NCBI GenBank assembly: GCA_028292245.1
Contig: JAQGMS010000322.1
Coordinates: 1 to 64,000 of the forward strand
From: Ramlibacter sp.
GTDB taxonomy: Bacteria; Pseudomonadota; Gammaproteobacteria; Burkholderiales; Burkholderiaceae_C
Reading direction: 5' to 3'
Length of the DNA stretch: 64,000 bases
Below are positions 31,518 through 40,322 of this stretch, one piece after another (the first letter of the stretch is position 1; every line of letters starts with the position of its first letter). Below the pieces are notes generated by a model. That model was not told where the DNA came from. It was given only the letters and a program-made list of their open reading frames with translations, and made no database searches. The position numbers were made by a program, and so were the translations under genes.

Positions 31518-31667
31518 AGGACGCCGATGAGCCGTTTCGATGGCTTCAACCATCAATCAGGGGCAACACAGTGGGCCTCTTAAGCGAGTGGTCGCGACGG
31601 ATTTAGTCCTTGCGGACCGGACTTCGTGACTCTTCGCTGTTTTCATCAACAAACATACAGAAGTCTC

Positions 31668-32330
31668 ATGACACCAATAGAACAGATGTCGAGCACCAGG
31701 CGCGACCACGCGGGGGCGCTTTCCGATCCTCGCCGCGTCGAGGGATTCAGCGATGCGGCATTTTCGATCATCATCACCCTTTTGGTACTCGAGATTCACC
31801 GTCCGGAGTCCGGTTCGGGCCACCTGGGCGTGGAACTCCTAGCAGGATGGACCTCCTACGTAGCGTACGCAATCGCGTTTGTGTATGTTGGTGTCATTTG
31901 GCTCAATCATCACTACATGTTCGAGCGTCTCTCCAAGATCGACGGCACGTTCAACTGGATCAATCTCGGCATCATTGGCACGGCCTCTTTGATTCCATTC
32001 CCGACGAGTGTGTTGGCCAACGCGTTTCGCGGAGTCGATCTCTCAGACCAACGCTCCGCTGTTTTGTTGTATGCCTTGGTGGCGATGCTGATGTCCGCCG
32101 CATGGCTGCCGGCATTCGCCTATCTGCGCCGTCATCCTGAACTGCTGAACCCTCAATTTCCGCCCAGCACGTTTGCGAAGCAGGTGCTCAGGCCGATCGG
32201 AGGCATCGCGCTCTACGTCGCAGCAGCGCTCCTCGGCTGGTTCGTTCACCCACTCCTTGCAGTGGGGACATTCGCGGCGGTCGTCTGCTACTACGCCGGG
32301 ACAAGCCGCGGCATTCCGACCGACCATTGA
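31668..32330 (+). CDS. TMEM175-family (DUF1211) predicted potassium channel
   Basis: Using the ATG at 31668 the protein has 220 residues. It has the family hallmark R-x-E-x-F-S-D in its first helix (RRVEGFSDAAFSIIITLLVL, FSD at 27-29) and about six membrane segments, including YVAYAIAFVYVGVIWLNHHY. Bacterial TMEM175 proteins are small six-helix K+ channels. An Ada-box promoter lies upstream, which would link ion flux to alkylation stress. E. coli KefB/KefC K+ efflux on electrophile exposure is a known parallel in principle. The ribosome site is weak, and the Met six codons later is possible. Confidence 0.82.
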   Translation: MTPIEQMSSTRRDHAGALSDPRRVEGFSDAAFSIIITLLVLEIHRPESGSGHLGVELLAGWTSYVAYAIAFVYVGVIWLNHHYMFERLSKIDGTFNWINLGIIGTASLIPFPTSVLANAFRGVDLSDQRSAVLLYALVAMLMSAAWLPAFAYLRRHPELLNPQFPPSTFAKQVLRPIGGIALYVAAALLGWFVHPLLAVGTFAAVVCYYAGTSRGIPTDH

Positions 32331-32645
32331 CCTGGTACTCGAACAACGGTCCCAGCCGAGCTTTCGCCGCGGACGTGTCGATCTGGGAGCCAGACACCCC
32401 TACAGTCAAGACCGAGAGTGGCCATGCCGGCTTCGCGACCCGTCCGTCGCACACGCGCGTATTCACCTTTAGGGCTCCGCAGAATCGCGCCCGGCGGGAG
32501 CGGCACTGTAGCATCGTGCTGCGCCCGCTATTCAGGCCTGCGACGAGGCGACAAGCATCAACGTAGGCCGCGTCCACCCGATGGGACAGGTTTGCCCAAG
32601 TGATACGAGTTCAGCGGCACTGGGGTTTTCGGCAATCGTGACAAT
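32331..32645. other. Gap without a supported gene
   Basis: This 315-nt stretch separates the TMEM175-like gene from the lower-GC putative defence genes. Open frames exist on both strands, but none has a ribosome site or recognisable protein pattern. I see no repeat or terminator of note. It probably marks the edge between the Ada-regulon island and the next block. Confidence 0.4.
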
Positions 32646-33437
32646 TTACCAGTAGGGGAACAAGAGCAATTGCGGCGCCTCTTCACTGCACGAGAATTGC
32701 AGTGTCCCCAATGCCACGGAGAGCGGCGTGTTGCATCCATCCTCGTCGTCCTCGCTTTCGTACCAAAAGTACTCCCCCAGGTCTGTGCTGTGATTGCTGT
32801 GGGCAATCACGAGCATTTGGAGTTGCATGAGGACGATCCTGGTTGCGTGGCTAACCAAACTGTGATGAGCGCTCTCCGGCTTGTATTCCTCGTTCGGAGT
32901 CGGAAAAACCAAGCTCCCATGTGCGAACTGATTTCGCAGCTCATAGACAATGAACAGACCTATTGCTGGGATTCCAAAATCTCTTCCCATTAGGTATCGG
33001 GACTCAACGCGATCAAAGCCCAAGCACTCACGGGCGTTGCGTCTGAAAGACTCGATCTCCTCCTTCAGTCCGAGACAAACTGTCCTCGATTCAAACTCTT
33101 TATGCAGGAAGTAGCAGGCATCGGAAATTTTCCCTCGCTTCGCTCTATCCGGATGTGGCGGAAGGTTCATGGCGTCCAGAGTGGCCTCAAGCGCTCCCCA
33201 TACCAGACTGAAAACTGAGAATGCCTGAACAAACAGCTTGAATAACGCATCCTTCGCGTCACCGTAACCGTAGTCGTTGCACATACCTCCGCTGCGGTCG
33301 AATTTTGCAGAGTCCACTTCAACTGATTCAATCGAGGCCCCGGCCATCAGCCACTCGGAGACGTCGGACCAATAGCCGAGTTCCACTAGCGCCTCAGAGA
33401 GGACGGCGCAATGTTCGTCAATTGGGCGTAGTGTCAT
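32646..33437 (-). CDS. Unknown protein with a HEPN-like RX4H motif
   Basis: The 263-residue protein is largely helical and lower in GC than the metabolic genes. A candidate nuclease motif R168-N-Q-F-A-H173 (IVYELRNQFAHGSLVF) matches the R-x4-H signature of HEPN RNases, and the surrounding 'LRN..AHG' context is typical. The rest is not familiar to me. It is the last of three minus-strand genes with defence-like motifs, 121 nt after the caspase-like gene. Possible role: RNase effector that halts growth during phage infection. That is inferred from the motif and neighbours only. Confidence 0.6.
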   Translation of the reverse strand: MTLRPIDEHCAVLSEALVELGYWSDVSEWLMAGASIESVEVDSAKFDRSGGMCNDYGYGDAKDALFKLFVQAFSVFSLVWGALEATLDAMNLPPHPDRAKRGKISDACYFLHKEFESRTVCLGLKEEIESFRRNARECLGFDRVESRYLMGRDFGIPAIGLFIVYELRNQFAHGSLVFPTPNEEYKPESAHHSLVSHATRIVLMQLQMLVIAHSNHSTDLGEYFWYESEDDEDGCNTPLSVALGTLQFSCSEEAPQLLLFPYW

Positions 33438-33558
33438 ATCTCAGTCGGTTGCACATCGACGCAGATAGCCTTTCAAGGCCGAGAGGCCGCCCTTAGAAAG
33501 GGTTGGCAAGAGCGCGTGTGAGCAAGTGCGTGTTGTCGATAAGAAGCTTCGTTCCGGA

Positions 33559-34518
33559 TCAAGACATCAGTGAGGGCCCAGCACTTGTTTTGGAAGAAGC
33601 ACCCTTCTTACGGGCTTTCAGTATGTGGACGACAAGCTCCCCGGTGGCTGACCTTTCATCGAGTATCTGGAGACAAAGCTCGTACTCGGCAGTCAGAACC
33701 CCCATTGAGCCGGTGAATTCCTCATGATGTCGTACCAAGCCGACCAAGATCCGACCCCGTGAGTCGCCATACACCGGCCGAATACCGCCACCTTCGTGCA
33801 CTCGCAGCTCGTGGAGAATGCCCCGTACTTCCTCTACGGCTGCGGCTGGCATATCGGCGCCTCGCTTGGGGTAAAAGTTGCCATCCGGAAAGTGAATGCC
33901 AAGTACGTGACGCTGGTGATAGGCTGACCGGAAGCGCCGATTGTTAAACCTCTTGTAGGCTGGTGCTAGCGCGTTTCTTACACGCACCAAGCCGTCGCGT
34001 TGCTGTGCTAACAGTTCCACGTCAGTTTGCGGATGAATCCCATCAAGCGCGCGCAAAAGGCATGCCTGCATCTCTTGCGCGTGACCGAACTGCACGTTAA
34101 CCAGCGGACCTACAACCACCGGGCAAGGGTGGGCATTGTGCTGAATCGCTCGAGCTACTTCACGGTAGGCTCCCCAGCAGCTGCTCAGAAAGACAGTCAA
34201 GTTTGCAGGCGCTACCTTGAAGTGATCGTTGTAGTCCCAGAGTTCGATTAGGTCTTCGTTCTGAGTCTCGCCCGATCGGGATGCCAGTTGCGTCCCTGTC
34301 AGGGGAACCCCATGCGCACTGATGATCAACATCTTCTGGATTGCCTCTGGCTCACGGAATAGTTGCCCCATGGCCGCTTGCAACTGAATGGTGAACTCGA
34401 ACTTCCCTTCGAACGTTCCAGAATGCACATTCTTATAGGAACGGAGAATCCCACGACGTGCTCGCTGTGTTGGCGAACGAGACAGTTCGTTCTGCTCAAT
34501 CAATGCGTAAGAAATCAT
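33559..34518 (-). CDS. Caspase/CHAT-like cysteine-protease-fold protein
   Basis: The 319-residue protein contains two hydrophobic strand ends that carry a His and a Cys. These are MLIISAHGVPL (H69) and LTVFLSSCWGAYRE (C114), 45 residues apart. This is the standard layout of clan CD proteases (caspase, CHAT, separase): a strand, His-Gly, next strand, then Cys. An acidic segment (NEDLIELWDYNDHF) lies between. The C-terminal 150 residues are unrecognised and may bind a target. The family is not one I can name. Context between an Abi-like and an RX4H protein suggests an immune effector or activator protease. Confidence 0.6.
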   Translation of the reverse strand: MISYALIEQNELSRSPTQRARRGILRSYKNVHSGTFEGKFEFTIQLQAAMGQLFREPEAIQKMLIISAHGVPLTGTQLASRSGETQNEDLIELWDYNDHFKVAPANLTVFLSSCWGAYREVARAIQHNAHPCPVVVGPLVNVQFGHAQEMQACLLRALDGIHPQTDVELLAQQRDGLVRVRNALAPAYKRFNNRRFRSAYHQRHVLGIHFPDGNFYPKRGADMPAAAVEEVRGILHELRVHEGGGIRPVYGDSRGRILVGLVRHHEEFTGSMGVLTAEYELCLQILDERSATGELVVHILKARKKGASSKTSAGPSLMS

Positions 34519-34580
34519 CTTGGCCTACGCAGACGCTTTCCGGCGAGGTATAAGTGCCTTGCGACGTCCCGCGCTCCGGC

Positions 34581-35561
34581 CTAACGAATTGGGCATACGA
34601 TGTGCCCAAGCGACTTTCCACCATCTTTTAAATGCAACGGCTGCCTGTTGCGGGCGGAATAGCGCAAGAGGTCCCGCATCCCGCGGCTACCTTTGAACCT
34701 CACCACGTCGATTTCCGTCAATGGCCGACAAGCCCGGTAGTGATCTACCGCTCGTTGAGACAGCAGCGTCTTGCATCTCGCGTCCATTTCACTACCTATG
34801 AAGGCGGCCAGCATCGCAGGGGAAAGCCAGCCCAGGAGCTCCAGAAGTCGTTCATAGACGAGAGTGAGCCTGGTCAATGCGTCCGGCAATGTCGTTGGCG
34901 CCGGCGCTGCAACGGTCACTGCTTTTCCGGGCCTTGGCCGCGCTTCTTCCATGAGCTGACCCAATTTCCAAATCGGTTCATGATGGGCAATTCTGTTGCG
35001 GAGCTCGTTGCAAAGGTCAATGCGAGCAAAGAAAGCATCCTGATGCACAACCTTACGCCAGTAAGTTTCCTGCTTCTGTCTGTGGCCCGGCACGATATCA
35101 AGGATCAACTGACCCCACGGCACTGGCTGGCCCGCTGCATCAGCAGAGACGTCGAGAAGGTGAGCCCAGAATCCGAATGTGAGCTTTGATATCACGTCGT
35201 CCGCAGACGGGACTGGCGTTCGCGGCAGGAGTTGCTTTCCCTTTCGCGTGTAGAGAACGGCGTCAATTTTGCTTTTCGATTGCGGATTGAGTGCCAAATG
35301 CAGGTACCAATCTCTTGAGACGGTGGAGCCGATCACCCCGTACTTGCCACTCAGGGTCTTGTGGAACTGATTTCGAAGAACAATCTCTATGAGCGAAATG
35401 GAGCGGAACAGTGCCGCTGACAAGTCCTCGTTCCATTGATACAGTCCGAGGGCCTCAGCATCCGAAGCAGCAGCGAAAAACTTTCTGTAACTACTCAGCC
35501 TAGGGTGCGACAGGGCATCTATCAGGGCTGGTAGAGGCTGCGAGTTGCTTTGGATGAACAT
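34581..35561 (-). CDS. Abi-like (abortive infection family) HEPN protein
   Basis: From the ATG at 35561 the protein has 326 residues. It shows the Abi_2/AbiD-F-like pattern: early HPRLSSYRKFF, ALFRSISLIEIVLRNQFHK, ISKLTFGFWAHLLD and the HEPN site R188-NRIA-H193 (LRNRIAHHEPIW). Proteins of this family are toxin-like RNases that block phage growth. An upstream extension to 35672 has no better start. It is the first of three consecutive minus-strand genes and lies just beyond the terminator of the conjugation operon, a usual cargo position. Confidence 0.78.
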   Translation of the reverse strand: MFIQSNSQPLPALIDALSHPRLSSYRKFFAAASDAEALGLYQWNEDLSAALFRSISLIEIVLRNQFHKTLSGKYGVIGSTVSRDWYLHLALNPQSKSKIDAVLYTRKGKQLLPRTPVPSADDVISKLTFGFWAHLLDVSADAAGQPVPWGQLILDIVPGHRQKQETYWRKVVHQDAFFARIDLCNELRNRIAHHEPIWKLGQLMEEARPRPGKAVTVAAPAPTTLPDALTRLTLVYERLLELLGWLSPAMLAAFIGSEMDARCKTLLSQRAVDHYRACRPLTEIDVVRFKGSRGMRDLLRYSARNRQPLHLKDGGKSLGHIVCPIR

Positions 35562-35651
35562 TAGGGCTATACTACCCCGGTAAGCGCTTGGACCAAGGTT
35601 TGACAGTTCCCTCGAAAGACGGACGTCAAGCTCCAAGACGCAAAAGAGGGG

Positions 35652-35673
35652 AATGGCCGCGCAAGCGGCCATT
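35652..35673. terminator. Hairpin terminator between conjugation operon and Abi gene
   Basis: A perfect 9-bp stem (AATGGCCGC at 35652-35660 and GCGGCCATT at 35665-35673, loop GCAA) lies 33 nt after the DUF2274 stop. T-rich sequence follows in both directions (CTCTTTTG on the minus strand, TTCCTTT on the plus strand). It should end the trb transcript. Confidence 0.65.
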
Positions 35674-35705
35674 TTCCTTTGTGGCGCTCCGTTTCGGGTG
35701 CTGCA

Positions 35706-35948
35706 TCAGCGGATTGAACCGCCAGCCTTGGCATTCAGAGATTTGAAGCCGCGATCTCGTGCAATGAATGCTTCCAGCATGTGAGGGATCAGCGCAGTCG
35801 CATCCACGCTTTCTCCGTGCAACTGGCTGTGCAGGGATGCGTACCGATCCAGAGCGGACTTGGTCGCTGCCGATACTGCAATAGTGAGCTTCACCACTTC
35901 TGTCTTTGGAAGCGGCCCCAAGCGAAGCTTTTCGACTCCTTTGCTCAT
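35706..35948 (-). CDS. DUF2274 protein of the trb operon
   Basis: This 80-residue protein (KLRLGPLPKTEVVKLTIAVS, then ATKSALDRYASLHSQLHG and LIPHMLEAFIARDRGF) is the small DUF2274 protein that commonly closes trb operons of Tn4371-type elements. It resembles a ribbon-helix-helix/antitoxin-like fold. Its ATG overlaps the trbI stop. Function unknown; a regulatory role is possible. Confidence 0.82.
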   Translation of the reverse strand: MSKGVEKLRLGPLPKTEVVKLTIAVSAATKSALDRYASLHSQLHGESVDATALIPHMLEAFIARDRGFKSLNAKAGGSIR

Positions 35949-37222
35949 TGCGACGATCCCCGCTGAAAGAACAGCGGCTGATACGGTCGCAACACAATAT
36001 CCTTGCTGACCATCACTCGCATCGGAAAGCCCGGCCGAATCGTCAGCGTTGGCTGGATGCTCATGTTGCGCTTCGTGATCTCCTGGCCGACCTGGTTCAC
36101 AGTGTCCTGTGCGCCTTCACGTCCCGCGATGACAATACGATTGCCGTCAGTGCGACTCTCCGGTGCCGCCAGCTCGGCTCCGACGCCTAGTACCGTGGAC
36201 AGCACAGCGCCGGCCAAGATGCGGTCCCAATGCCAGTCGACGCCATCCTCGAGTCCCGAGTAGCCGGCGGGGTCGATGCCGGGCAGCCGGTCGAGTGCCA
36301 CTGACGATGTGTCCGGCAGGATCAGCCGTGTCCATATCAGTAGCACGCGTCGCTGGCCAAAGGCGACCTGGCTGTCATAGCGACCCATCAGCCGTGAACC
36401 CTGGGGAATCAACAGATGGCGGCCCGTGGCGGTGTCGTAGACCGCCTCGGACACGTTGGCGATAACCTGCCCGGGCAGGTCAGAGTTGATCCCTGTCACC
36501 AGCGCCGCTGGGATGATCGTGCCCGCCATCACCTGGTACGGCGACGCCGGCAACTGCAGGCTGCCGGGATTGCGCGTCGAGGTGTCGCTTGCCTTTGCGA
36601 TGAAAGCCTCCTTCTGATCCTGCCGGTTCTGCGCGGCCGTCGGATCGGAGGGCTGTGCGGCGGTGGCAGCGGTCCCCATTGGATTGAATGGCTGATTGCC
36701 CGAAGTCAATGCCAAAGAATCAGCAGCGGCCGGCGCGGTGCCCGGCTTTGCTGCGCCGCTGCTTGCACCGCTTCGGAAAAACACCGAAGACCGCGCAGCA
36801 TCTTCGGCTGCCAGCCGCTCGGTCTGCGCCGGATCGACGCCGCCCGGCGGTCGCGTCTCCATCGGCTTTTGCGCCTTGACGATGGCCGGCCCCAGGTCGC
36901 CGGGCAGCGGATCGCCCAGCACCGGCGGCACCGGCTTCAAGGCCGGCGGAATCCCCGCATAGTCCTTGGGCAACTGGTCCAGCTTCTCGGCGCGCGAGAT
37001 TCGATCGACGTTGTATAGCTCGGTGGCCGAATTGCGCTGGTGCTTGTTCGACTGCAGCGACCACAGGGTTCCGCCAAGCACGGCAGCGGCAAGGACACCG
37101 GCACCCAGCGCCAGCATGCGACGATTCAGGCGAGTGACGGGGCGCGGCGAAGCACGCAAGGCCACGGATTCGGGATCGACCTTCGGCGCCGCGTCTGGCG
37201 CTGCATCGGGGGATGTGCTCAT
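35945..37222 (-). CDS. trbI: TrbI, conjugal transfer protein (VirB10-like)
   Basis: The 425-residue protein has an N-terminal cytoplasmic part, one membrane helix (about 33-52, MLALGAGVLAAAVLGGTLWS), a Pro-rich periplasmic linker and the VirB10/TrbI C-terminal domain. Family motifs are SPYQVMAGTIIPAALVTGIN, LIPQGSRLMGRYD, FGQRRVLLIWTRLILPD and FPMRVMVSKDIVLRPY. It spans both membranes in the type IV secretion channel and links energy to the outer-membrane ring. It starts 2 nt after trbG. Confidence 0.95.
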   Translation of the reverse strand: MSTSPDAAPDAAPKVDPESVALRASPRPVTRLNRRMLALGAGVLAAAVLGGTLWSLQSNKHQRNSATELYNVDRISRAEKLDQLPKDYAGIPPALKPVPPVLGDPLPGDLGPAIVKAQKPMETRPPGGVDPAQTERLAAEDAARSSVFFRSGASSGAAKPGTAPAAADSLALTSGNQPFNPMGTAATAAQPSDPTAAQNRQDQKEAFIAKASDTSTRNPGSLQLPASPYQVMAGTIIPAALVTGINSDLPGQVIANVSEAVYDTATGRHLLIPQGSRLMGRYDSQVAFGQRRVLLIWTRLILPDTSSVALDRLPGIDPAGYSGLEDGVDWHWDRILAGAVLSTVLGVGAELAAPESRTDGNRIVIAGREGAQDTVNQVGQEITKRNMSIQPTLTIRPGFPMRVMVSKDIVLRPYQPLFFQRGSSQ

Positions 37223-37224
37223 GC

Positions 37225-38235
37225 TCAGTTCCTCCGCGTGACGCCCGCACTGACACCATCAATACGCTCGATGCGAACCACCTGTGCCTTGTCGCCGCCC
37301 AGCCGCAACTCCGCCGCGCCAAACAGCCGGTCCACCACATAGTACGGTGAGCGGAAGCGATAGTTCACCAGTTGCCCATCGCCGCGCGCGCCGATCACGA
37401 ACAATGGAGGCAACTCGCCCTGCGCGATACCTCCAGGGAACTGGATGTAGACGCGCTCGCCGTCGTCGAAGGCGCGCAGCGGCTTCCACGGCGGGCTGTC
37501 ACCTGTGACGGTGTAGCGGAACCTGATCTGCTCCAGCGTCATGCCGGTTTCTATCGGCGCGCTGGCCTGAGCCTGCTGCGCCTGCTTCTGCAGGGCCAAC
37601 ATCCGGTCCTTCGGGTAGTCCCAGGACACAGAAGCCATCCAGGCCTGCGGCGTCGACGAAAGTTCGAGCAGGTAGGTGCGTCGGTTCGTCGTCACCACCA
37701 AGTTGGTTTTGAGGCCAATGCGCGTGGGCTTCACCAGAATGTTCACGCGCAGCGTCGCACCTGCTCCGCTGGCCGTATCGCCAACGATCCAGCGCACCGT
37801 GTCCCCGGCCGAGACCGTCACCAGCTCCTCGCCCTGCTGCAGGGCGATGACGGTCACACGTCCCGGGCTGGTGTAGACCTGATAGAGCGCGCCATCAGCG
37901 TAGGGCCAGATCTGGATGGCGTTGACGTAGCCCTCGCGTGTCGGTGCGATGCGCGCCTCGGCGTTGGCGCGGAACACGCGCAACTTCTCGTCCGCGGGTT
38001 CAGGTGCCAGCTTCGCGTCGGACTCGTTCGGCAGCGCCTTCATCTGTTCGGGCAACGGCAAAGGCTTCGGCACTTCAACCACCTCGATGGACTTCGGCGG
38101 TTCCGGCAGCTCCCGAGCGGCAACGGCAACGGGCTCGTCCAGTGAGATCGTCGGCGGTGGCTTGCCCTGCGTGGCGCAGCCAGCTAGGGCCAGCAGGACC
38201 AACGGCAGTACGGATTTGCGGAGAAATGTGTTCAT
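37225..38235 (-). CDS. trbG: TrbG, conjugal transfer protein (VirB9-like)
   Basis: A 336-residue lipoprotein-like protein with signal peptide and lipobox LALAGC. It has the VirB9/TrbG domain: NAIQIWPYADGALYQVYTSP, a nucleic Trp-rich SVSWDYPKDRM, RFRYTVTGDSPPWKPLRAFD and VNYRFRSPYYVVDRLF. It forms the outer-membrane part of the T4SS core with TrbI. It overlaps trbF by ATGA. Confidence 0.95.
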   Translation of the reverse strand: MNTFLRKSVLPLVLLALAGCATQGKPPPTISLDEPVAVAARELPEPPKSIEVVEVPKPLPLPEQMKALPNESDAKLAPEPADEKLRVFRANAEARIAPTREGYVNAIQIWPYADGALYQVYTSPGRVTVIALQQGEELVTVSAGDTVRWIVGDTASGAGATLRVNILVKPTRIGLKTNLVVTTNRRTYLLELSSTPQAWMASVSWDYPKDRMLALQKQAQQAQASAPIETGMTLEQIRFRYTVTGDSPPWKPLRAFDDGERVYIQFPGGIAQGELPPLFVIGARGDGQLVNYRFRSPYYVVDRLFGAAELRLGGDKAQVVRIERIDGVSAGVTRRN

Positions 38236-38945
38236 GGCTTTGTTCCTTTCATTGCGTCGGTAGCTTCAAGTTCACGGCTCCAGGACAGCCCGTTGACGTA
38301 GATGCCGAGCGGGTTCTTGCGCAGGCGCTGCTCGGTGCGCGGCGGCTGCAGCACCACCGACAGCACGGCCGTCCAGCGCTCCGTCCCCGAGGGCGCCCCG
38401 TTCGCGTAGCTGCGTTCGATCCAGCGCACCTGGAAAGATGTGTCGCTCGCCCGCACCACACTCGTGACCTCGACAGCCACCGAGCTCTGCCCGATGCGTG
38501 AGAAGGGATCGTTCGCCCGCGCGTAGTCGTTCAGCGTCGCGGCGCCGCGGTCTGTCGTGTACTCATAGGCTTCGAGCCAGTTCTGCCGCACCACGATCGG
38601 GTCAATGGAGAGCGAGCGCACGTCGATGACGAACCGCGCCAGGTGGTGGGCGATCTGGGCGTCGTTCGGCGTGTAGGGCGAAGCAGCTTCACCGACCGCA
38701 CGGACCTGGCCAGCGTTGTCCACCTCAATGACGAAGGGCGTCACGATGGATTGGGCCGAGCGCCACACGAGGCCGCCGGCCATCAGCAGCGCGAGCGAGA
38801 GGCAACCGAGAGCCATCAGCCGCCAGTTCTTGGCTTGCACGCGCGCGCTGCCGATGCGTTGGTCCCAGACCTGTGCGGCGGCCTGATAGGGGGTGACGGG
38901 CTCGGGCGTCGCCGAGTACCGCACCTGCGGTCGTTTGAACATCAT
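38232..38945 (-). CDS. trbF: TrbF, conjugal transfer protein (VirB8-like)
   Basis: The 237-residue protein has a short cytoplasmic N-terminus, one membrane helix (about 44-60, LMALGCLSLALLMAGGLVW) and the VirB8-type periplasmic domain with FVIDVRSLSIDPIVVRQNWL and NPLGIYVNGLSWSREL at its end. It nucleates assembly of the T4SS inner-membrane complex. It is 9 nt downstream of trbL. Confidence 0.95.
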   Translation of the reverse strand: MMFKRPQVRYSATPEPVTPYQAAAQVWDQRIGSARVQAKNWRLMALGCLSLALLMAGGLVWRSAQSIVTPFVIEVDNAGQVRAVGEAASPYTPNDAQIAHHLARFVIDVRSLSIDPIVVRQNWLEAYEYTTDRGAATLNDYARANDPFSRIGQSSVAVEVTSVVRASDTSFQVRWIERSYANGAPSGTERWTAVLSVVLQPPRTEQRLRKNPLGIYVNGLSWSRELEATDAMKGTKP

Positions 38946-38954
38946 CTGGATCTC

Positions 38955-40322
38955 CTAAGAATTTGAGTCATCGCGCAGGCTCGGGCTGGCGCCACCGCCG
39001 CCGGCATCGCCGGAGCGCAACGCGTGCGCGGCCGTCGTGGCTGCGTGTGTCATCTGCTGCTTGCGGCGCATCTGCTTCGCCCATGCGGGTTCAGCCGCTG
39101 GTGCGCTGGCTTCGCTTGCGTCCGCCACCTTGGCCGCAGCAGGCGCCGCTGCTTCGGCGACGAAGCTCACCACGCCGTCCTTGACCGCCTTTGCGCCCGA
39201 CGCCACACGCTGGCCCACGGCACCGGCACCGCTGCGTGCAACGTTGGCCAGGCCGGCACCAGCCGAGCGCGCACCACCACTGCCCGATGCGGCGGCGCCG
39301 GCCTGATAAGCCGACTTCGCGCCGCTGCCCATTGAACTCGCGGACCGAGCCGCAGCGGCGCCCCCACCGATGGCAGCACGCGCGGCACCAGGCGCCATGC
39401 GCGCCCCAGCAGCCACCGCCGAACCGGCGCTCGCCACCGCCGCGCCGCCGGCAACGGCCAGACCCGCAGCACCCAGTGCCGTCCCAGCCGCCGCCCCTGC
39501 GCCAAGCTGCGGCGCACCGGACACCAGCCCGGTGGCAATGCCCGGCCCGAAAATGCCCAATCCCAGCATCGCCAGAGCGGCCAACATGATGACCAGCGCG
39601 TGGTCGATGGACGGCTCGGTGCCCGGCGACACAGTGAACTCAGCGAACAGGCCCGTGCCGATGCCGACGATCACCGCCAGCACCAGCACCCTAATCCCTG
39701 AGGACACCACGTTGCCCAGCACTCGCTCGGCCAGGAAGGCCGTCTTGTTCCACAGCGCGAACGGAACCAGCACGAAGCCCGCGAGCGTGGTTAGCTTGAA
39801 TTCGATCAGTGTCACGAAGAGCTGCACCGCGAGCACGAAGAAACTCACGATCAGTACCAGCCAGGCTAGGAATAGGACGGTGATGACATCAAGATTGGCG
39901 AACACCTCCGGAAAGCCAGTCAGGTCGCTGATCTGCTTCATGATCGGCGCACCGGCCTCCACGCCCACGCGCGCCAGCCGGCCCGGCTGCAGCAACTGGC
40001 CCTGGGTCATCGACGAGCCCGACGCCACCAGTCCAAGCCCGGCGAAGGACCGGAACACGATGCCCGACAGGCTGTTGAAATTGTTCAAGATGAAGGCGAA
40101 CGCGCCGACGTACAGCACCTTCTTGATCAGCTTGCCGATCACATCGTCGCCACCACCGCCGCTGGCATTGCTCATGGCCCAGAACAGACCCGCGAGCGTC
40201 ATGTCAATCACGACCAGCGTGGCAGTCAGGAAGCCAACCTCGCCGCCCAGCAGGCCGAAGCCAGAGTCGATGTAGCGCGAGAAGACGTCCAGGAAGCGGT
40301 CGATGACCGACAGGTCGTTCAT
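38955..40322 (-). CDS. trbL: TrbL, conjugal transfer polytopic membrane protein (VirB6-like)
   Basis: The 455-residue protein has about six membrane segments in residues 25-280 (for example GFLTATLVVIDMTLAGLFWA). The C-terminal 170 residues are Ala/Gly/Ser-rich and low-complexity, ending with a charged tail, as is typical for TrbL. It forms the inner-membrane channel of the T4SS. The ATGA overlap with the trbK-alt gene shows coupling. The repetitive GCC/GCG run between 39100 and 39500 is part of this coding region, not a separate repeat element. Confidence 0.93.
   Translation of the reverse strand: MNDLSVIDRFLDVFSRYIDSGFGLLGGEVGFLTATLVVIDMTLAGLFWAMSNASGGGGDDVIGKLIKKVLYVGAFAFILNNFNSLSGIVFRSFAGLGLVASGSSMTQGQLLQPGRLARVGVEAGAPIMKQISDLTGFPEVFANLDVITVLFLAWLVLIVSFFVLAVQLFVTLIEFKLTTLAGFVLVPFALWNKTAFLAERVLGNVVSSGIRVLVLAVIVGIGTGLFAEFTVSPGTEPSIDHALVIMLAALAMLGLGIFGPGIATGLVSGAPQLGAGAAAGTALGAAGLAVAGGAAVASAGSAVAAGARMAPGAARAAIGGGAAAARSASSMGSGAKSAYQAGAAASGSGGARSAGAGLANVARSGAGAVGQRVASGAKAVKDGVVSFVAEAAAPAAAKVADASEASAPAAEPAWAKQMRRKQQMTHAATTAAHALRSGDAGGGGASPSLRDDSNS

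Noticed and set aside
32331..32577. Minus-strand frame around 32188-32577 as a small gene
   Set aside because: It overlaps the end of the TMEM175-like gene, has no start signal, and its composition is Arg/Cys-rich without a pattern.
39100..39500. GCC/GCG-rich low-complexity tract that looks like a repeat
   Set aside because: It is the Ala/Gly-rich C-terminal region of TrbL, normal for the family.
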